A program made the translations under genes and the position numbers. Below, in pieces: positions 1 through 10,775 of a stretch of 64,000 nucleotides of DNA. How positions within the stretch are numbered: position 1 is the first letter of the stretch; every line of letters starts with the position of its first letter. The DNA comes from Hortaea werneckii. Its lineage: Eukaryota; Ascomycota; Dothideomycetes; Mycosphaerellales; Teratosphaeriaceae. The stretch covers positions 1 to 64,000 of the forward strand of contig JBAOKB010000156.1 of assembly GCA_037044905.1 (NCBI GenBank). The letters run 5' to 3'. The notes beneath the pieces are model-generated. The model saw only the letters and a list, made by a program, of their open reading frames with translations. It ran no database searches and was not told where the DNA came from.

Positions 1-358
1 CCAAATAATACAGTGCATCACTATAAATGAAAGACGAAATGTAGACACCTGCTGGAGGCCATGTGTCCGATATTGGTCAGATGCTTCCATCAAGAGCCGT
101 TCGGCATGGTGCAAGGTACAATAAGGTATCAACCGGTTGGTATGATTGGTATGGTTGACGGACGCTAGATCGGCGAGGCGTTTGCTGAAGGGGATGTTTA
201 CTCGGAAAGATCCGCAGTGGCGTCATTTTGAGGGAAACGCGTCTGCCGACCTACTATACGCTAATTATACGCGACTGCTCCACACCATACCTGATATCTT
301 ACAATCACATCACCGCAAGGCGAGCATCCGGACAGCATTCATTTACAGCTCGTCCGCG

Positions 359-2005
359 ATGACTCTACCTTCGTCACCTCCATTGCTACCAGAACAAGAC
401 CTCCCGAACTCACCCACTTTCCCAGCGCTTGCCTCGGCGCAACACGGGATTGCGGGGCTCAATGCTGCATCTCGAAAACGACAGCTCTATGACTATGCAG
501 CGTTAAGCAGTGATCCGGTGTTTTCCGATGCGAGTACTGACGGCGATGCCGACCAGTATCAGAATGAAGACGGCCAACCCAGGAGGAAAAAGAAGCTGGT
601 GCGGGGTCCATGGTGGAATCTGCGGCAAACAAGCAGCCAGAGTCTTAGGCGCAATATGGCTAAGAAGGATAAGATAAGGAACGGAGACAGCGGTGTATGG
701 ATGGGAAGTGACGAGAGCCAGGAGAGCATCGACAGCATTGTCAGCGGACAGCAGCGACTGCAGGAGTTGGCAATGGACGACATCCCAAACGATGACTTAC
801 GGAGCGACGATACCACGCCGGACCCGGAGGTGCTTGCCGCGCGTATTGTACAAGGCTGCGTTGAAAGTGGCAAAGAAAGAGTGGATCTCTCGGACCTTGC
901 TCTGGGAAGCCTTTCGGACGACAGCCTTAGACCACTGCAGCACATGATCAAACAGTCTTTCGCCGAGTTCACCCATCCGCCCAGTGAAGACGAATTCGTC
1001 CCACTTACGCCCTCAATCCAGCTGTTCCTATCACGCAACCGCCTGACAGCTTTACCCGCCGAGCTTTTCAGCCTCACGAACATCACGGTCCTGAGCTTAC
1101 GAAACAATGACCTGCGTTACATACCCCCTGCCGTCTCTCGGCTTTCCAATCTGACCGAACTCAACGTCGCCGGAAACAGCATTCGCTACCTTCCATGGGA
1201 GGTTCTTGATTTGCTGCATAGTCCAGATAAGCAGCGCCAGATCAACATTCAACCTAACCCGCTTTGGCAGCCATGTGATTTGACTGGGCCCTCCCCATTC
1301 CGAAGCGCAAACTTCACATCACCTATGACGGCCGACGATCTTAGTCGCTGGGCGGATGCGCGAGACTCAATCGACACAATGCGCGTTAAATACGAAACCG
1401 AACACGGCAAGCTCTGCACTCGCGGCGAACTCGAGCTACGCTTGAAGCTTGGCAGGATGATGCGAACTCAATACTTGCAAGAGGCATCACGGGCCGGAAG
1501 AGAGATCAGACTCAGCAAAGATGAGCTGGTATACCTTGCACCATCCACCATACGTTATTTCGGGCCGGATGGCACTCTCGTCAGACATCCACGCGTTTCG
1601 CAAGCCGAAGGCCCCGACTTCTCCGCGACTCTCGAAACAAAGAATCCCCCACCCAGCTCGATTGGAAGCTCTTCCGTGCCTTCTCTCTTCGAGACCGCGC
1701 TCCGTCGTCTGCAGGTCGACTACAACCTGCTTGAGTTCTTGCCACATCTGTCCGACTCCGGCATGTCTACCTCACTCTCCTCCGCTATCCGTCGAGCGAC
1801 TTCGAATGTATTAGGCAATGGCAACGAGACATGCTCTACCTGCGGAAAGAATTTCGTAATTGCACGAGCGGAGTGGATGGAGTACTGGTTCCACGGCTTC
1901 TCATCTCAGCAGGAGTTGACTCCGGAAAGTGTCCTGCCGTTTTTGAGGAGAGCCTGTAGCTGGGATTGTGCACAGGTCAGTGAGGCTGGAGATTTTCGGT
2001 GCTGA
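359..2005 (+). CDS. Leucine-rich-repeat protein of unknown function
   Basis: Single-exon reading frame of 548 aa. The open frame continues upstream to about 146 without an ATG, so the start is placed at the first in-frame ATG (359), which opens a Ser/Pro-rich, disordered-looking N-terminus. A basic stretch (PRRKKK) lies near residue 75. Two to three typical LRRs sit at about residues 220-290, with the LxxLxLxxNxLxxLP spacing visible. A C-terminal CSTCGKNF segment near residue 490, followed by another Cys pair close to the end, could bind zinc. The fold suggests protein-protein interaction. I do not recognise an orthologue and assign no pathway. The gene converges on the RRM gene at 2231-3112, leaving about 225 bases between stop codons. 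Confidence 0.75.
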   Translation: MTLPSSPPLLPEQDLPNSPTFPALASAQHGIAGLNAASRKRQLYDYAALSSDPVFSDASTDGDADQYQNEDGQPRRKKKLVRGPWWNLRQTSSQSLRRNMAKKDKIRNGDSGVWMGSDESQESIDSIVSGQQRLQELAMDDIPNDDLRSDDTTPDPEVLAARIVQGCVESGKERVDLSDLALGSLSDDSLRPLQHMIKQSFAEFTHPPSEDEFVPLTPSIQLFLSRNRLTALPAELFSLTNITVLSLRNNDLRYIPPAVSRLSNLTELNVAGNSIRYLPWEVLDLLHSPDKQRQINIQPNPLWQPCDLTGPSPFRSANFTSPMTADDLSRWADARDSIDTMRVKYETEHGKLCTRGELELRLKLGRMMRTQYLQEASRAGREIRLSKDELVYLAPSTIRYFGPDGTLVRHPRVSQAEGPDFSATLETKNPPPSSIGSSSVPSLFETALRRLQVDYNLLEFLPHLSDSGMSTSLSSAIRRATSNVLGNGNETCSTCGKNFVIARAEWMEYWFHGFSSQQELTPESVLPFLRRACSWDCAQVSEAGDFRC

Positions 2006-2230
2006 TTGATCTGGAAGACACTTGTACAAAAGCTATTGGAGCAGTCACGAGATTCCATTCACGGTGTATAGTCGAAGTCAGACACGTCAAACGGTTCGCC
2101 CTCTTTGTAACGATCACAACGAGATTTAAGTATCCTCTTCACCAACAACAAGCAGATTACGACCGGTCTTCCACGCTGTCACACAATTTGATTGGTTGTA
2201 ATCACCAGGTATCATTGGCATTCAAGATCT

Positions 2231-3112
2231 TCAGTCTAGTCGCCTCCAGTTCCCAGCTAAATTCCTTTGTGGAATCGCATCGCTCTTGGGCAGCTCTCCC
2301 GCCCATTTCGAACACCCTAAAATCAGTTGCTCCCTCATGACCTTCGTTGGCTTTGCTTTGCAGGGCATTGCCAACTTTACCTTGTATCGTCCACCGTACG
2401 GATCAGGATGGCCATCTAACGCAGCGATTGCGCTCTTTGCATCCGTCGCGCTCGATATATCTACAAAGCAAAAGTAGTGAAAGCCTGGGTGTTGACGTTT
2501 AGCCTCGGAAGGCGAAATGATCTTGGACACAGCTTCAATAGGCCGGGACTGGAAAAGAACTCTCATTTCGGCGTTCAATGAGCTTTGGTTCCGGATTTGA
2601 GGCAGCCCGCCAACATAAAGGCGTCGGTTTTCTTCCGTCGGCGCTATCCAACGTGCCGGTGCTTCATCAGCGCGGGACCAACGATCGAAAACGTAGGCAT
2701 TGCTGTTGACGTTGAGGCCCGGCATCTCGTGAACGTATCCAGCTCTTTCGTGGATTTTCGTTGGGAGACGAGGACGAGTAGAATCTCCGCGCCGTTCGGT
2801 GTTGTGGTTGATTTTGATTGGCCGCCCACGGACTCTTTTACCGGATAGAGCCTCCAAAGCGTGCTCTGCATCTTCGGGCGTGTGAAAGTCGACGAAGCAA
2901 TAGCCCGGATTGCGGCCCATGAAAGGATCGATGGAGATGTCGACTTTCTTGCTACAAAACGGTGGACGTCGGTGAAGGTCCTGCGGGGGAGCTGAGCTAT
3001 GGAGGTGCAAATCTACTCACATAGGAAGATCATTGTCCGCAAATAGCTGCTCAATTTCGAGCTTCTGGGCGGCGTATGGAAGGCTCCCCACGTAGAGCCT
3101 GAGACCTGCCAT
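2231..3112 (-). CDS. RNA-binding protein with two RRM domains
   Basis: Two exons, 3112..3021 and 2951..2231, with a 69-base intron (GTGAGT...TTTTGTAG); 270 aa. Splicing restores a continuous RRM1: RNP2 (LRLYVGSLP) is in exon 1 and RNP1 (NPGYCFVDF) in exon 2, which is strong support for the model. RRM2 starts at RRLYVGGLP and has the variant RNP1 FHYFCFVDI. Almost nothing lies outside the two RRMs apart from a short basic linker and tail, so this is probably an RNA-binding adaptor in mRNA processing or transport. The specific family is not recognised. It is divergent from the SANT-domain gene, with 667 bases between the two starts. Confidence 0.85.
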
Positions 3113-3779
3113 AATGCCCGATGGAATCCTGCAGTTGCTCCTACTTGATCTTGCAGAGATTGTACTCGCTATCTAACGAGTCCACAGCCGCAAATGTTGT
3201 GTGTCACATTTACTTCATCTGTTGCTTGTTCTGATGGTGATAGTGTCACTGATTGCTTCTTGGCCTGTTGAAGGCGAAACGAGGTCTTTCTTTCTTTGAA
3301 ACAAAAGAAGCAAAACATAGGTACTTCATGGAATGTGACTGACTGAAAATTCACACATCCTCTACAGCCTTCAAAGACTACCTCAGTGCTAAGTCTCAGG
3401 ATTATCCAAAGAATGTACGTTTGCAGCAGAAGTCCACCAAGGCAGTTGAAGGTAAACGGCTTTAAGGTTGGCCTAGCCGACGTCCCGTCCCGCTGCTCCC
3501 GAAGATCTCCAATCCGTGCACATCGCGCTAGAACGCGACCAAGCTGCGACTTCGAACAATTCCCCTCGTCGTCATATTAGCGGTGCTATTTCGCATTCGC
3601 TACGACCCGATAGCACGAGACGTACGAGCAGATCCAAGCGGCCGCTGGGCCCTTGTCACGATACCACTATTCTCGGCCTCCCCATTCGGCTACCGCGCAT
3701 GTTCTGCCGTGCGACGCGACCGAGCACCGAAGCGCGACAGTCCATGACCTTACGATAGATCCGCAGCGAGACCGCCAAC
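3113..3779. promoter_or_regulatory. Shared divergent promoter region
   Basis: 667 bases between two divergent start codons (RRM gene and SANT gene). It holds only short overlapping open frames with no recognisable content. No clear TATA element or RNA gene was seen. Both promoters and 5' UTRs are inferred to lie here from position alone. Confidence 0.4.
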
Positions 3780-6700
3780 ATGAGGCTCACCATACTTCTA
3801 ATGCCGGCTGCACCGCCGGGTGGGGCCGTTTCGACAGACTCGCAGAATGCTCTCTGGAAATGTCTATTTGCGGGCAGTGAAGACGACACTCTCCAAGATG
3901 TCTGGAAGCGTACAGAGAGAAAGCTCGAGAAACGGAGTCAAAGTAACAGAGACACTCTTGCTCTAAGTAAATTTCGGTTTGGTCATTTGTCGGATAAGAA
4001 TGGAGCCGAATACGACCTTGAAGATACTCTAGGATCGCTGTTCGGCCAGAAAGACGAAGAAACATTGTTTGCGCAGCAGCCTGCCGTGAACTTCCCATTG
4101 AAGCGACCTGCAAGCTCACAACATCCCGACGAAACTCCGCTAAAGAAGCAAAGGAAAGAGCCTGACTGGGAGTTGACTGATGCTGGGAAAGAGTGGACGC
4201 CCGAAGAGGACGAAGACTTAATTTGTGGTAAGGAGGAAGGCTTGTCTTGTCCAGCTATTTGCAAGAAGTACGGTATCAAGAGACCCGACAGCTCTTTGAG
4301 GAACAGGTGGCGAAGTGTGCTGTCGAAGCGAGATGAGGTGAGAGAGAGGCTTAAGATGCCGCCGCTCAGGCGGAAGCGCAAAGAACGTTCACCCGGTGTA
4401 GTCCAGGAGAGTCAGCGGGAGCAGGAAACATCAGAAACTCGTGTGTCAGCTCAGAACAATGAAGACGTCGGTGATGATGGTAATGTGCCGCACGAGAGCG
4501 CACATGAGAATGCAACGGCGAATTTAAACGAGGATTTCCTTCAGGGCCAGACCAAAGATACTGAAAGAGAGCGAGATGCTGGAGATGAGCCCGGTTCACA
4601 CATTTTCATTCAGGCGACTCCAGAGAATGATGACAAGAAGGCTTCAACGACCGAGTCGCAGAATGCCTCTGATAATCCAAGAAAGAGTAATTCTCAGAAA
4701 TCGCAACGCACTGTAGTTCATGTTGCTATTCCTGGACCAAGCAAGCGTCCTTTTTTAGGTGAGGGGCGAACAAAGCAGTCCCAGCTGCCGTTTACACCCG
4801 TCACTTCTCGACAGCCTTCTCGGCCGTCCAGCCACGCAACCGAAGACAGAGCTGACCACGCCTTCCCTACTCCGCCTGACGCCACACCTAATGAACACGA
4901 CAACCCGATTGAGAGATCAGAAACGCAGATTGTGCCCAGCAGCGGCGCTGAAAATCAAGAAGGTCCGCACAATTCTTCCGAAGAAGATGTCGATGTAGAC
5001 CTTGCCACATGTGCTCAAGCTGCAGTGTCTGGAGACGATATGGTAAATGACGACAAGGCTGTTTCAGAGGACCAGAAAGCACAGGCTGCCGATCATATGA
5101 CAGATGATGACCATGATCCGTTCGAGGACTTCCAACGCCTTGCAAGTGAAGCTGAGACCCCACGGCCACCTACTACCGGCAGATTGCGAAGGCCTACAGC
5201 GAGTCTAAGGAGGCGCAGACGGCACGTCTCTTCTCCAATCGCCCAGCGCGAGATCGCAAATCATCAAATTCCACTTCAGACTTCCGAACGAGTGGAAGAG
5301 CTCAGCCCATCTGAAAACCTTGAACCAGAAGATGTCGACAGAGAGACAGCCAGAACGAGTCCGCAGCGAGAATTACCTCCAGAAGAATGCAGGTCTTATG
5401 TTGAACATCCCTCACCAACTCCGATTATCATCGCAACCCAATACTCACAAACTCAGCTCTCACGCCAACGCCAACTAGAGATGATGGGCGAGGACGATCC
5501 AGACTACGAACTCAAGAAAACCGATGATCAGGTCATGGCCGAAGCGCGTATCAAATATCCAGACGACGAGCAGCAAATGATGCGCGATTATCATCGCAAG
5601 ACCAACTGGCGCGACATCTCCCGCCTTGTTCACCTTGCCGGCAAGTACGAGGGCGACGAAGAAAAGCAAGCGAGAATCATTGCGAGAATTAAAGCTTTGA
5701 ATGAAGATATGGCGAGCAATCAGGAGAAATGGGATATCGAAGACGGGAAGCGACCACGACGGAAGAAAATGCAGACGTTGCAGCATCCGGATGTTGATGC
5801 TGAGGAGTCAGCGGACGAGGAGTTGGAAAGGGACGAACCGCAAACGGAAAGGGTGAGAGAAGGGATTCCGGGGTCCATTTGGAGTGACATTGAGGATGAG
5901 AACTTCAGTGAGGATGAAGGCAGTGTAATGGCTGGATTCGAGGTTTTCGGTGGTGGTGAGACGAATGGCTACGATGTGCTTGGATTTGGTGAAGACAGGC
6001 GGCCATTTGCCATCGAAGACGGCAACGACGAGTCTGAGCAAGGTATTGACTTTCAAAGGCAAGGCGACGATGGCTTGCCACAGGTCCACGAAGACAGTTA
6101 TGAGTCCGACGCCGGCGAGGGAGAAACCATCCAAGATGAGATGTCACCTGGCGCTCATGAGATAGCTCAGCATGATGACGGCGTGCCGTCCATTGGAACA
6201 GATGCAGATGATCTCACTGAGGACGACTCAGTACCACAAGCCATCAAGATCGAGGATTGGCAGCCAGAGAATGACACTACCGTTCGCGAAGAACACAACT
6301 TGAACGGCGCATCGCAAGATGCTGATCGGAATTCCGAGCTGCCCCTTAACCGCACACCAGTGAGCTCCAGGAGGCTGTATTCACCCTTCGAAGAGACCCG
6401 TTTGGCCGAAGACGATGTGCGCTACGCCTGTTCGCCTGACAGCAAAGCTTTGCACCAACCACAAGATCTTGCTCCAAATGTGGAATACGAATTCAATGCC
6501 CACGTTTCGCCAGCAGACAGACCAGAGTCAGAGGCAGACCTCCCAGAGTATCCGCCTTGGTATGGCGCGGTGCACGTAGACCAAGAGGACGCCCATGCTG
6601 GTGCAGTGTCTATCTCAATGGCCAAGAGCGAGCAGGACCTTCTGCCACCGTCGAATATCCTGTCGTCCTCCGCGAAGCCGCACAAGAGCAAGAGCGCAGA

Positions 6701-6914
6701 GAAGAAAGCACGGTATAGGCAGAAGCTCGCGGCGAGGAAAAGGAGACAGCAGCTGGACCATGACGTGCTGCCCACCTCCGAGCTGAGTATAGAGGAGGCG
6801 GAGATGCGGAGGAACCAGAAAGCGCAAAGGCGGAAAGAGCGCAAGCTGGAAAAGAAAAGGAAGCGACAAAACGTACTTGGACTGAGTAGTGATGCGGGCG
6901 TAGCTGTGGTTTAG
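3780..6914 (+). CDS. Large SANT/Myb-like domain protein
   Basis: Uninterrupted frame of 1044 aa. The start at 3780 has A at -3; another in-frame ATG at 3801 is also possible. Residues about 138-185 form a SANT/Myb-like helix-turn-helix (WTPEEDEDL ... RPDSSLRNRW). The centre is long, acidic and low-complexity. A more ordered segment at about residues 560-650 contains a KTNWRDISRLVHLAGKYEGD stretch. The C-terminus is a highly basic coiled-coil-like block (KKARYRQKLAARKRRQQ ... RKERKLEKKRKRQ), likely a nuclear localisation or nucleic-acid-binding tail. This layout suggests a chromatin or transcription protein. I know no orthologue to name. There is one exon and no frame breaks. Confidence 0.8.
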   Translation: MRLTILLMPAAPPGGAVSTDSQNALWKCLFAGSEDDTLQDVWKRTERKLEKRSQSNRDTLALSKFRFGHLSDKNGAEYDLEDTLGSLFGQKDEETLFAQQPAVNFPLKRPASSQHPDETPLKKQRKEPDWELTDAGKEWTPEEDEDLICGKEEGLSCPAICKKYGIKRPDSSLRNRWRSVLSKRDEVRERLKMPPLRRKRKERSPGVVQESQREQETSETRVSAQNNEDVGDDGNVPHESAHENATANLNEDFLQGQTKDTERERDAGDEPGSHIFIQATPENDDKKASTTESQNASDNPRKSNSQKSQRTVVHVAIPGPSKRPFLGEGRTKQSQLPFTPVTSRQPSRPSSHATEDRADHAFPTPPDATPNEHDNPIERSETQIVPSSGAENQEGPHNSSEEDVDVDLATCAQAAVSGDDMVNDDKAVSEDQKAQAADHMTDDDHDPFEDFQRLASEAETPRPPTTGRLRRPTASLRRRRRHVSSPIAQREIANHQIPLQTSERVEELSPSENLEPEDVDRETARTSPQRELPPEECRSYVEHPSPTPIIIATQYSQTQLSRQRQLEMMGEDDPDYELKKTDDQVMAEARIKYPDDEQQMMRDYHRKTNWRDISRLVHLAGKYEGDEEKQARIIARIKALNEDMASNQEKWDIEDGKRPRRKKMQTLQHPDVDAEESADEELERDEPQTERVREGIPGSIWSDIEDENFSEDEGSVMAGFEVFGGGETNGYDVLGFGEDRRPFAIEDGNDESEQGIDFQRQGDDGLPQVHEDSYESDAGEGETIQDEMSPGAHEIAQHDDGVPSIGTDADDLTEDDSVPQAIKIEDWQPENDTTVREEHNLNGASQDADRNSELPLNRTPVSSRRLYSPFEETRLAEDDVRYACSPDSKALHQPQDLAPNVEYEFNAHVSPADRPESEADLPEYPPWYGAVHVDQEDAHAGAVSISMAKSEQDLLPPSNILSSSAKPHKSKSAEKKARYRQKLAARKRRQQLDHDVLPTSELSIEEAEMRRNQKAQRRKERKLEKKRKRQNVLGLSSDAGVAVV

Positions 6915-7572
6915 ATTTAAGGAAGCGATAAGTCGCTCGCATATATTCATATGGCATAGCCCTCCCATGATGAGACGAGCTGATATCATTCCAAGTCCTT
7001 AGCAGTGGCTATTTGGTTGTATCGGTATGAACGAAGATAGATATCGCCGGTGAAATCGCTTGGCACGATGTGCACGAGTTAAAGCTATAGCTCAATAGAA
7101 TTGTGGATCTCATCGGAGGTATATGGCTTTGAAACCGTTTGCTATCATCTTCTTACAGAATCAGCGCCCTGTTGATGCTTGAGGTTGCAATGCATGGTAA
7201 ATTCGCGGTAGCCGATGCGTCGGGGCAAGCCGACCGAACGCTTGCCCGATTGGCCGAAGCGAGGGCTTGAGCTTTACCAAAGCGACGACCGGTACAGGTG
7301 CAGGTGCATACATGTGCATACACCTTAACGTATAGTTTAGATACACTACCATTTCGGGACGCCGTTGTCAATTTTCCGGATTACAAAACGCCTCTGCATG
7401 ATAGGCAGCGGCGGCAGCGGCGGCAGATAGACAGACAGAAGTACTTGTGACGCAGTCAGCACCGAAGCAGTCACGAGTTCTTATCAGCCCGAAACGTCTT
7501 GCATGAAACCGGCTTAAGAGGGCCACTCTGCGGTCGAAAGAGGAGCATAGCAACAACAGAAGGAGGAACAAC
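6915..7572. other. Intergenic region upstream of the transporter
   Basis: 658 bases between two plus-strand genes. A short GGC/GCA-rich run (GCGGCAGCGGCGGCAG) lies at about 7405-7422, followed by ACAG repeats. No supportable gene. It probably contains the SANT-gene terminator and the transporter promoter. Confidence 0.4.
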
Positions 7573-9956
7573 ATGAGCGAACGCAATTTGAAGCCTGCGG
7601 CCTCGTCGTCACGAAGTAGAGCCATTCCGGCCGGCTCGAGTCCAGGCCACCGCCAGAGCGAATCCTATTCCGGTTCGCCTTCCAGAGCGTCTGCGACAGC
7701 ACGCTTAGCAACACCCGTACAGGATTCACCCTTGACTGGACAAAGGATACCGCGAACTACAGAGGCAGACGGTACGCAAACACCATTGGCTGGTGCGTCT
7801 GGAACATCTGTGCCAGGACCAGGTGCATCATCCTTATCGCAAGCTTTGAGAAGTTATGAACACTCACCGCCGAGGTTTGGCACGCCTCCAGCTGGAGAAG
7901 GAGGTTTACTTGGGGCTCAAAGAAATCACCGGGGCTCTTTCACCCCGAGCTCTGGTGGTCAGCTAGGACGCAGTCCGCGAGGCGGAGAGGATATCGAGGT
8001 ACTGCGAAGACATCTAGCTGGGCCTCAGACTGGCTCACAGCCGACCTCATACAAACAGCCAAGTGGTATGCCCAGCGAGAGGCCTCAGAACTCCCCAGTG
8101 CCTGATGAAGGCGGGTTCTCGAGTTTGCAACTCCAAGGAGGAGACACAACGAGGCATATCTATCGCTACGCCGAGAAGCGGGAGAAAGAAAGAGCGGAAG
8201 AAGAAGAGCGAGAGACCGGCCGCCTGAAAAGAAGTAGGAGTATGAATCTACCAAAGCAGGACACGGACGACGAGAGCCTGCACAACGTCAAGGTCCCTGG
8301 CGGTTTCAGAAGAGACCATATACGGCGACAAGGCGCTTCTCCCGCACCTTCTTCTAGCCGACAGCGGGCTACTACGTACGGCACTACCACGACCTCACAT
8401 CCGCAGCGAGACGGCGGTGAACCGGCGCAAAAGACGAAACCGCAATTTCTGGCCAACAATTTCATCGAGTTTTTGACGCTTTATGGTCACTTTGCGGGTG
8501 AAGAACTGGACGAAGATGACGAGGTGCTTGGTCCTGATGAGTATTTCACCTCGGACTCTTATGAGACGCCTACTGAGGGCGAAGACGACGCTCGCTCAGA
8601 GGATGGTGGCTGGGGTGAGGACTCAGCGTTGCTAACACCAAGCAAAAAGAAGCGACGACGTAGGCACAAGCACCGTGAAGCCGGTACCGGTACTCCCTTC
8701 GGTGCTGCTATGCTTCTGCTCAAGTCCTTCGTCGGCACTGGAGTGCTGTTCCTGCCTCGAGCCTTCTTGAACGGTGGTATGGCGTTCGCCAACCTCATCC
8801 TCCTCTTCATTGCCGTTTTGAGCTACTACTGCTTTTTACTACTGGTCTCCGTCCGCCTTAAAGTCCCAGCTTCCTTTGGCGACATGGGTGGTGTGATCTA
8901 TGGCAAGCACTTCAGGAACTTGATCAACTTCTCGCTTGTCATCTCTCAAATCGGGTTTGCGAGCGCTTATATCGTGTTCGTTTCCGAGAACTTACAGGCC
9001 TTTATCCTGGCGGTTAGCAAATGCGCGACAACCATTTCGATTCAATGGGTTATCCTAATGCAGATGATCATCTTCTTGCCCTTGAGCCTGTACAGGAATA
9101 TCAACAACATCCAAAAGATGGCGCTCATAGCTGATCTGTTCATCTGCCTTGGATTGATCTATATCTACTTTTACGATGTCAAGACTATGGTGCACCAAGG
9201 CGGAGTCGCGGACGATATCGTGCTCTTCAACGCTAAGGACTGGACTCTCTTTATTGGAACTGCAATCTTCACCTTCGAGGGTATCGGTCTCATCATCCCA
9301 ATCCAAAGCGGAATGAAGGAACCTAAGAAGTTCCCGAAAGTGCTCGCGATAGTCATGGTCATCATCTCCGTCATCTTCATCTCGGCTGGCGCTCTCAGCT
9401 ACGCCGCTTATGGCGGTGATACCCGAACTGTCATTATTCTGAATCTCCCACAGGACGACAAGCTGGTCAATGGAGTCCAGTTCTTATACTCCCTGGCGAT
9501 CTTGCTCTCGACACCATTGCAGATCTATCCCGCAATCGAGATCACCAGTCAGCAGCTTTTCTCCAAGACTGGAAAGTACAATCCCTGGATCAAGTGGCAG
9601 AAGAACATCTTTCGCTTCTTCATGGTTGTCTTGTGCGCGGCTATTGCATGGGCGGGTGCCAATGACCTGGACAAGTTCGCAAGCTTGGTGGGTTCTTTCG
9701 CCTGCATCCCGCTGGTTTACATCTATCCGGTAAGCGTCAAAACTCCCACGCCTCGATGCGATAGACTGAGGATGCTGACGTATTTTAGCCGCTTATGCAC
9801 TATCGTGCTGTTTCGACCAAAGCGTGGCAGAAGATTGCAGACGTGGCGCTTGTGATCTTTGGCTTTGTCGTCATGGTATACACCACCGGTCTGACGCTCT
9901 TCAACTGGGTGTACGGTGACAACATCAAGCCGCCTGGATATTGTGATGAGCGGTAA
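7573..9956 (+). CDS. Vacuolar amino-acid transporter, Avt3/Avt4 type (AAAP family)
   Basis: Two exons, 7573..9729 and 9789..9956, with a 59-base intron (GTAAGC...TATTTTAG); 774 aa. The first exon alone would end in a non-family tail. Splicing restores the last membrane helix and a natural C-terminus (PPGYCDER). Residues 1 to about 370 are hydrophilic, Ser/Gly-rich and carry an acidic patch. From about 372 (GTPFGAAMLLLKSFVGTGVL) roughly eleven membrane helices follow, typical of Aa_trans proteins. The long cytosolic N-terminus with the GTGVLFLP first helix matches fungal Avt3/Avt4, which export neutral amino acids from the vacuole in yeast. Vacuolar location and substrate are inferred from family. 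Confidence 0.9.
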
Positions 9957-10775
9957 ACGATAGAGCGATAAGAGGTAGACTTACCACGCAGCGTATGGCC
10001 GTTGTTAGAGCGTTCAAGCGAGGTGTATTGTGCAGCTAATCATGGATAGAGGATGCTATCACATTCATAAATACCTGATGCACATCGCTGCGCGGCAAGG
10101 CTAGCATGAGACGTCCGTATCCTGATCCTGCTGATACGTGCATTGGTTTCATGGATCCACTGGCCCATTCATTGGAGTTTGTTCCCCGCAATGTCGTTCT
10201 GGACCCCATGGGGCAAGCCCAAGCAATGACCTAGGCGAGCTAGGGAGCTTGTTCCGCAACCAGGCTTTTTACAGGATACAGCAAGTTTACATGACCGATA
10301 AGACTGCTTGAGATACAACCTGGCCGGCCTTACTGTGGCGAGTGAGAAGCTATGGTAATAAGCCTGCAGCAAGCCACAGGTTGCCACGGCATACCGATTC
10401 AAGCTTGCCCATGCTGGTTTAAGCTTCCCCTTGTAAAAGTCACTTCCATATCTTTCTCGAACCTGATCTCTTCCCGGCTGACGGCTGACCAGAAGTGGAT
10501 GTCCTCGCTGTCGGAACCCCTCAGTCTGTCCTACTGAATGGTTGCGGGCGATCTGTTGAGGTATCCATTGTCTGTCGTTATGCTCGTGCAGAAGAAAAAT
10601 CGCTATAAAGCTCTCGCCAACCTTGATGAGAAGCGGACAATTTCCCCTGTGGAGGAGGTGGCGAGCAAGGATTAGAGCAATGTTGTGGAAGCGTTATGAA
10701 AAGACGAAATCAAGCGGACAGCAGCATCGCTTTCATTGAGTGAGTGTACCAAAGGATGATGTTTTACATGAATAG
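9957..10775. other. Convergent intergenic region
   Basis: 819 bases between the converging 3' ends of the transporter and the GH3 gene. Only short frames are present and nothing convincing is seen. 3' UTRs and terminators are expected here. Confidence 0.4.

Noticed and set aside
146..358. N-terminal extension of the LRR protein
   Set aside because: The open frame has no ATG in this part; the first ATG is at 359.
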